Assembly (NCBI RefSeq): GCF_000485595.1
Contig: NW_014577541.1
Span: 120,272-144,312, forward strand
Direction of reading: 5' to 3'
Source: Priapulus caudatus
Taxonomy: Eukaryota; Priapulida; Priapulimorpha; Priapulimorphida; Priapulidae
Length of the DNA stretch: 24,041 bases
In this document: positions 19,331 to 24,041 of the stretch, one piece after another
Layout: the number at the start of each line of letters is the position of its first letter
Position numbering within the stretch: the first letter of the stretch is position 1
Translations under genes and position numbers: made by a program
The notes under the pieces: model-generated
The model's database searches: none
What the model was told of the DNA's origin: nothing
The model's input: only the letters and a program-made list of their open reading frames with translations

Positions 19331-19965
19331 CGACATGACGAAGTAGCGAGCAGCGCCGATGCAGTAAGTAGTAATGTCCAGTACTAACGACGTCAAACCT
19401 CGATGTCGCTTCATGAGCAAGCAGGGCAACGAGTCTCTAGGCAGCAGCTAGTCGCTACATACAAGAGTGACAGATCTTCCAGCCATCACCTATCTTCTCC
19501 CGTGCGTGCCCTCACCTCTCAGCATTATCGAGCTGCCTGGCCATCGTTATCAATTCAATCATCATCACTAGTCATCATTCTATCACTCTCATCGTCCATC
19601 CGTCCGTCGTCGGTTGCATCATCGTCATCATCATCATTAATCATCGTCGTCGTCAGAAATGTACTGCATCATTCTAAATCACAGCCATTATCATTGTCCA
19701 TGCGATATGATCCTCACACCATCAATACATCCGAGCATCTTCACGTATCAAATGCGAGTGTAGTGCGAGTCTCATCACGCCACCATCAATCATCATATGC
19801 CATCCATCATCACTCAAATCATATATCAATCATATTATCACATCTCATTTACGGCTAGTCATCGTCGATCATCATTCATTTATCATCCAATCATAATACA
19901 TCACCATCAACTCATCATTCATCAATCATTCTTGTCACCTATTCAGCATCAAATCATCATACAAT
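19331..19965 (+). repeat. ATC/TCA trinucleotide tract with a short unique lead
   Basis: After about 200 bp of unique sequence, CATCAT/TCATCG triplets dominate 19545-19965. The 151-codon frame from 19403 reads mostly Ser/His/Ile from the repeat. I see no protein domain. Confidence 0.85.
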
Positions 19966-20170
19966 GCAGCAGAGGCCGCGCGCGCATGCCGAAGGTCCAG
20001 AGCGCGCCGACCGCCTCGTGGCCCAGGCCGCGCGCCGCCCCGCCAGGCACACCCCTCCGGCGCCTGCTCCGCGTGCCTCGAGCCACCCCGGGCCGTCATG
20101 CTCTGATTCGGCTGAAAATCCTCTTTAAGTGGGGGGCGATCCTCGGACCCATTAAGGGGCGCTCTCTATG
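19966..20170. other. GC-rich patch at the end of the repeat-rich part
   Basis: Abrupt GC-rich sequence (especially 19975-20100) directly after the ATC tract. A minus-strand ATG frame (20099 down to 19935, 54 codons) and a + frame are both open, Arg/Ala/Gly/Pro rich and unrecognised. It could be a CpG-rich exon, a foreign fragment, or a join between sequence classes. Confidence 0.5.
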
Positions 20171-22354
20171 GTGACGTGTAATGGCGAAACAGCTGTGTTG
20201 GTATTTATGGGGTCGTGAATCTCCAGTACACTGTCACTTTTAACGTGAAAAATGTGTATCTCGTCTATCCTTTCTCAAGGTACAATGTCAGCGTTGTTCC
20301 CAACAAAGGCCGGCCGAATTGCACTGCCCTGGGCCGGAGCGAACGGAGCCACTGAAGTTGGCGAGAGCGCCGAAGTCTTGCTAGTCCGTTGACACACCGC
20401 ACAACAGCAGAGGTGCAGTGACTAAAGGTTATTGTCGGCCAACATGGTCACTGGGGTGACCCTTCGCCCACCTGCCTGCTTCTGCCATCCTTGGGTGATC
20501 GCATCACCACATGAAAGCGCAGACTGACGGGTGGGCCACCGAGGTTTCAGGGCTCGGTTCAGAGAATACACGGGCAATCCGATGCGCCGGTTGCAGAGCT
20601 CCAACCAGGTATCGCGCAGAGAACTTTGGAAGGTCGTAAAGAACCGCCATGTGGACTGGCCGCAGAAAGTGACGGTGGAACCCGGTACGGTAAGCCATCT
20701 CGCCATAATTTCAGTTTCCAATAAAAAGGCACGCAAATCTGCTTTGGCACAGGGTCACGTTGTAATTGCCGCCGATGGGATAGGTTGTGAAACCAGTGTG
20801 GTGGTTAATATGTGTTATCTCCAGACCTTGATGGTCTCACTGAAGTGAGGATAAGCATGGAATGGAAGTGTATACTCAAGCAAGATAAAATAAAAGTTGA
20901 GTTTTCCTAGTAGATATTAAAGTCTAAATGCTTGACTATACTGAAAGAATATTTTATCACCGTTAGCCACCGAGAAAGACAAAACAATTCTTATCACCAG
21001 TAAGCGTAGCAATGAAGCCGAATGTGCGAGTCCGTCCTGAGTCAGAGAGATAGAATAGCTGAAACGAGACAGTATATGCCTTCCTGCATCGTATAACCAA
21101 TAAGCCACACTGAAAGACGGAACCACGTAGTCACCCTGCATCTCACCATAGAAGACTCCGTGCACGCCGTCGGCCTTTTCCGGTGGCAAATCCGGTGCCC
21201 AGATAACAGCCTCGTAGAGAAGGCAAACGCTGCGTGAGGACCGCAAAAAGGTTGCTTTGCTACCATGGCAACCAAGGCGGTAATGGACAGCCAGGTGGGC
21301 GACTAAGATGCGCGGTAAACAAGGCCAGAGTTCCGGCGGCAATCATATCGCTACCAATGCTTGCCGCCATGGCATTTTCTCGCCACGACTCTCCAGAATC
21401 CCCCCCGCCCGCGGTCTCAGAGACCCTCAAGTCAAAATGGTAAACGGGTCCCGGACCCGCTGCCCGGGTACCCGCCGGTCCCGGGTGATTGGATGTAGAA
21501 AAACGTCTTTGGTACAGGTACTAGAATGGCACTTGTAATCACTGCTATTCCGAATAAGTAATGTTTTTCCCTTTATTTTATATTTGTGAACGATTTATTG
21601 TGTGATTCTCTATTTGGAAAGTTTTATTTTGAGATAAGAGACAGCGAGACGAGAGAGTTACTTTATGTTAAAGTTGATGTTGAATATAAAGGTGGGCCGG
21701 TATCAAATACTAAATGTCTGCTGTAAGGTGACCTAGTACCCCGTTTGTCCAACAGGAGTACGCAGTAACATAATATTAGATAGTGCTAGTTCTGGACTCG
21801 AAGACGTGGCAAAAGTTAATGACTAAAATATAGTACGAGCACCTAATGCTTTTTTTTAAAAGGGCCCGCCAAACGCATAGCAAGAGACATCCATGCTGAA
21901 ATTACTTGTGTCCCAAACAGTACTGTAGCGACATTTCTGTATGTGAATATTTGCTCTTGCAGAGGAACTGTATGAACCGCCACCCTGTTTGCTTCAAGAA
22001 GCTTCTAAATGCAAAAGAGTTGTACCTTCACCTCTACAAATAAAAACGAAGGTGCACTCCTTATAAATTTGTTTCTATGGTGACTCTAAAATCAAGCTAA
22101 CCCGTTGCCGTATTATCGTATTTTTGTTAAACTTTAACATGGCAGTCTGACTAGGTTATGTGACAAGTTCGAATAGACAAGACATTTCTGAAGAAATCAT
22201 CATTATGGTGGGCACACAACTGTTTTTGACCTCTAATATGGCCCGTTATTAATTTAGATGCAGACTACATCTTATTTGTTAGCTTTTGTGCAGGAATTTG
22301 AGCCACGCATCTCCTGTGCCTTGGCAGCATATGGGCATGTTGTCTTTTAAGTGA
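20171..22354. other. Unique sequence, no gene identified
   Basis: About 2.2 kb with balanced composition and essentially no microsatellites. Candidate frames (20531-20848 on +; 20422-20736 and 20917-21342 on -) are 100-140 codons, near the length expected by chance. A minus-strand ATG in good context (GCCATGG, at 21370) opens only 36 codons (MAASIGSDMIAAGTLALFTA and on). A dense GC palindromic patch, CGGGTCCCGGACCCG, lies at 21445-21459. Confidence 0.5.
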
Positions 22355-22588
22355 TCCATCACTACGCATAGCTCGCATCAACTCTCGTCAAAAGACCCTA
22401 TCGATCTTCCTCCTGTGCGAGTTCCAGCGAATTATTATCAAGCGGCCATTCCTCTCTCTTTGGATCTTGGGGATGGTAAGATCACTAAATATGTAATGAA
22501 TAGCATGATAGTGGGAGAAATGGGTGAGGGTGAATTAACAACAGATGTGTTGCTGCCCGAACACCCCGTCGTGGGTATGCTCTGTTGA
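22355..22588 (+). CDS. Protein-like open segment 1, unidentified
   Basis: Open for 77 codons between TGA 22352-22354 and TGA 22586-22588. Composition is varied and soluble-protein-like, including DPIDLPPVRVPANYYQAAIP and GDGKITKYVMNSMIVGEMGE. There is no ATG before 22496, so it would need an upstream exon or be a fragment. A donor-like ATG|GTAAGA lies at 22173-22180 of the kb, that is GT at 22476-22477. It overlaps open segment 2 in another frame. No domain is recognised; it may be a decayed gene or transposon piece, or chance. Confidence 0.15.
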   Translation, partial: SITTHSSHQLSSKDPIDLPPVRVPANYYQAAIPLSLDLGDGKITKYVMNSMIVGEMGEGELTTDVLLPEHPVVGMLC

Positions 22589-22715
22589 GCCCGTGTTTAA
22601 ACAAATAGTTCTTAGCGAGGGGTTCCCTAGTCGCGCAGAACAAGATTTTCCTTGTTTATACACTCGACAGTGGAAAGAGATCCTAAGGATGTGCAGATAT
22701 TCACCTGGAGCGTGA
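22539..22715 (+). CDS. Protein-like open segment 2, unidentified
   Basis: Open for 58 codons after TAA 22536-22538, ending at TGA 22713-22715. The portion from 22584 looks protein-like (VEPVFKQIVLSEGFPSRAEQ, then a Trp-Lys-Glu-Ile stretch). It overlaps segment 1 by about 47 bp in a different frame, so a single indel could explain both as one broken frame. The minus strand is also open here (74 codons from 22759), which weakens the case. Not recognised. Confidence 0.13.
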   Translation, partial: QQMCCCPNTPSWVCSVEPVFKQIVLSEGFPSRAEQDFPCLYTRQWKEILRMCRYSPGA

Positions 22716-24041
22716 AAGGTTTGAATGTTGTATAGTTCGCGACTCCAGGAACAGTTCATTAACTGTTAACATTATTGAAGCCTTTGTGTCAGTGGTCCTA
22801 TGGCGTAAAATTAGTCCTGAAATAACTTCACGTATTCTAGTCCCGTGATCTACTTTATTACGTATGATGATTGAGAAATGAGGGGCCGGGTGCAACCTGG
22901 GTCTGTCTTGATCTACATTCCAATCATGCGAATTGTAATCACTGGGGAGTCTGTCTTGCCTCCCACAAGTATTCCGCGCTGAGATTAATTTACTATTCAA
23001 GAATCTGTTCTATTGTTTTCGTTGTGGCCAGCTGTTATTTTGAGTACCTGGGTGTGTTGGTTTTATCCTCAGTGCTGTTCACACGTTGGTGTTGCAGGGT
23101 TCAATGGTGTAAGAAACGCCCATGTCGTGCAGAGGGCAATACTGGCGTGATTTGGGCGCAGGTCAGACACCTAGGTGCACGCAGTCCTGTCTGCAGCTAC
23201 CAGGCCATACTATCATCACATTCTGCACTAGCCGATTACACTCTTCCTGTCACTGTGTTTGTGGTATGTATCCTTGCTTAGCAATTGGTTGGTAACTAGC
23301 CAGCCTGCTGGAGTGGTGGCGTATCGTCTATTTGGGGCTGTTATGGCACGGACACGAAGGAATTAAAAATTAAGGTGAAGGCCCATCATAGATTGGCCAT
23401 ATGGAGGGAGATGAACTCTCCTCACTAGTTGGTGTTTATAGTGAGGACAAATGAGTGAACTACAGTATTATAATGGTTTTATGCGAATCGGTGTTGTTTC
23501 AGATTCTCTCCCTATGGTAGGGCGTGCCTGTTAGTATCAAATTAGTATATATTATTGCTCCTTTGCGTTCTCCGCCAATATAAAAGCTTTTTACAAAAAG
23601 TTGAAGCACCTTAGTTCTTTAATCTATTGTGGGACTTACCGTCAGAATTAGCCTCAACGATTATTCTGCTTTGTTCCTGTGTAAAGACCGGTGACTATAT
23701 GCTTGTGCCAGAGCCGTACAGAAATCTTCATCTGAAGAAACGAACTTGGAAAACGTATTCAGCTAAGCCCCGTTTTTGAGCACCTGAAGGATCTGCGCTT
23801 TGCCATTAATCTCAACTTGCGAGAACCACCTCTAGGTATGTATACCGAATTTTTGACAAGAGATAGCACAGTATCAGAATCACTAGGATTAATTTTTTAT
23901 CTACCCGTCTTCGCTCAAATATCTAAATGGCCGTTTCCCGGGACATCACATGCACAAATATAATATAAAATCATACGTTCATGCTAGTATGTGGCCGGCT
24001 GCACAAACCAATCCAATATAAATCCAAATAAATTCTTTATC
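22716..24041. other. Unique sequence to the window end, no gene identified
   Basis: Balanced composition without tandem repeats. The 136-codon + frame ending at 23281 has no ATG at its start, no domain and a length expected by chance. A 54-codon + frame (23615-23779, after TAG 23612-23614) contains GDYMLVPEPYRNLHLKKRTW and then ends; it may be an exon fragment but is not recognisable. Confidence 0.5.

Noticed and set aside
18652-19429. Leu-rich minus-strand frames resembling membrane proteins
   Set aside because: They are the complement of the AGC triplet tract; hydrophobicity is a by-product of GCT/CTG codons.
20689-20712. Mini-intron between ACG|GTAAGC and TTTCAG in the frame 20531-20848
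   Set aside because: The implied intron would be about 22-25 bases, below any plausible size.
20917-21342. 141-codon minus-strand frame
   Set aside because: No domain recognised. At a random stop rate of 3 in 64 codons, about three frames of this length are expected in 24 kb over six frames.
22871-23281. 136-codon + frame
   Set aside because: Starts at TTG rather than ATG, no recognisable domain, length expected by chance.

Overview
This window reads as nuclear DNA of an animal, and no gene in it can be named. It has no bacterial operon layout: no tightly packed long reading frames, no ribosome-site-led genes. Simple and tandem repeats fill much of the first 20 kb, including CT/GA, GT/CA, ACGC/GCGT, GTAT, AT, AGC and ATC tracts plus several minisatellites. 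CpG is not visibly depleted, which fits a weakly methylated invertebrate such as an insect better than a vertebrate. That lineage guess is inference. Most long open frames are translated repeats (Arg-Thr-His, Cys-Val, Ser-Leu or poly-Leu strings) or runs of N.

Layout, left to right. 1-315 is a CT tract. 316-850 is mostly unique and holds a 70-nt hairpin (565-634). 850-2140 is a GCGTGC/TACACGTG tract rich in CACGTG. 2141-2870 is unique, with one weak exon-like segment. From about 3.1 to 6.24 kb lies the first copy of a roughly 3.1-kb block: an ACGCACGCAGGG-type minisatellite, a CATTCAGGGG/CATACAGGGG minisatellite, unique sequence, a GA/GT tract, more unique sequence and a CA tract. 6243-6450 is CA plus a pyrimidine tract. 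6451-8506 is mostly unique and contains a 209-bp element with 25-bp inverted ends and TA on both sides. 8507-9611 holds a ~90-bp minisatellite, a purine-rich minisatellite and an AT tract, ending at an 888-base gap (9612-10499). After the gap, 10500 to about 13680 repeats the 3.1-kb block in the same orientation with many small indels. GT and GTAT tracts follow to 14340.

The most unusual object is 14341-16135. A degenerate array of GGACAATTACCCCC units runs forward, is interrupted by about 575 bp of extremely G-rich sequence, resumes, and then, across a ~210-bp core, continues in reverse-complement orientation to a matching end. This is the layout of a foldback-type transposon with satellite-filled inverted arms. 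Its core shares a 24-bp exact match and further motifs with the GCGTGC tract at 1.6-2.1 kb.

From 16136 to 19965 short unique islands alternate with GT, GA, CA/AT, AGC and ATC tracts. The island 16.9-17.5 kb is open on both strands. A GC-rich patch (19966-20110) leads into 20.2-24.0 kb, which has almost no microsatellites and looks like a different sequence class. That part holds only short protein-like open segments, the best being two overlapping frames at 22355-22712.

No set of genes working together can be read here. The window is mainly informative about repeats, mobile-element structure and possible assembly problems around the gap.
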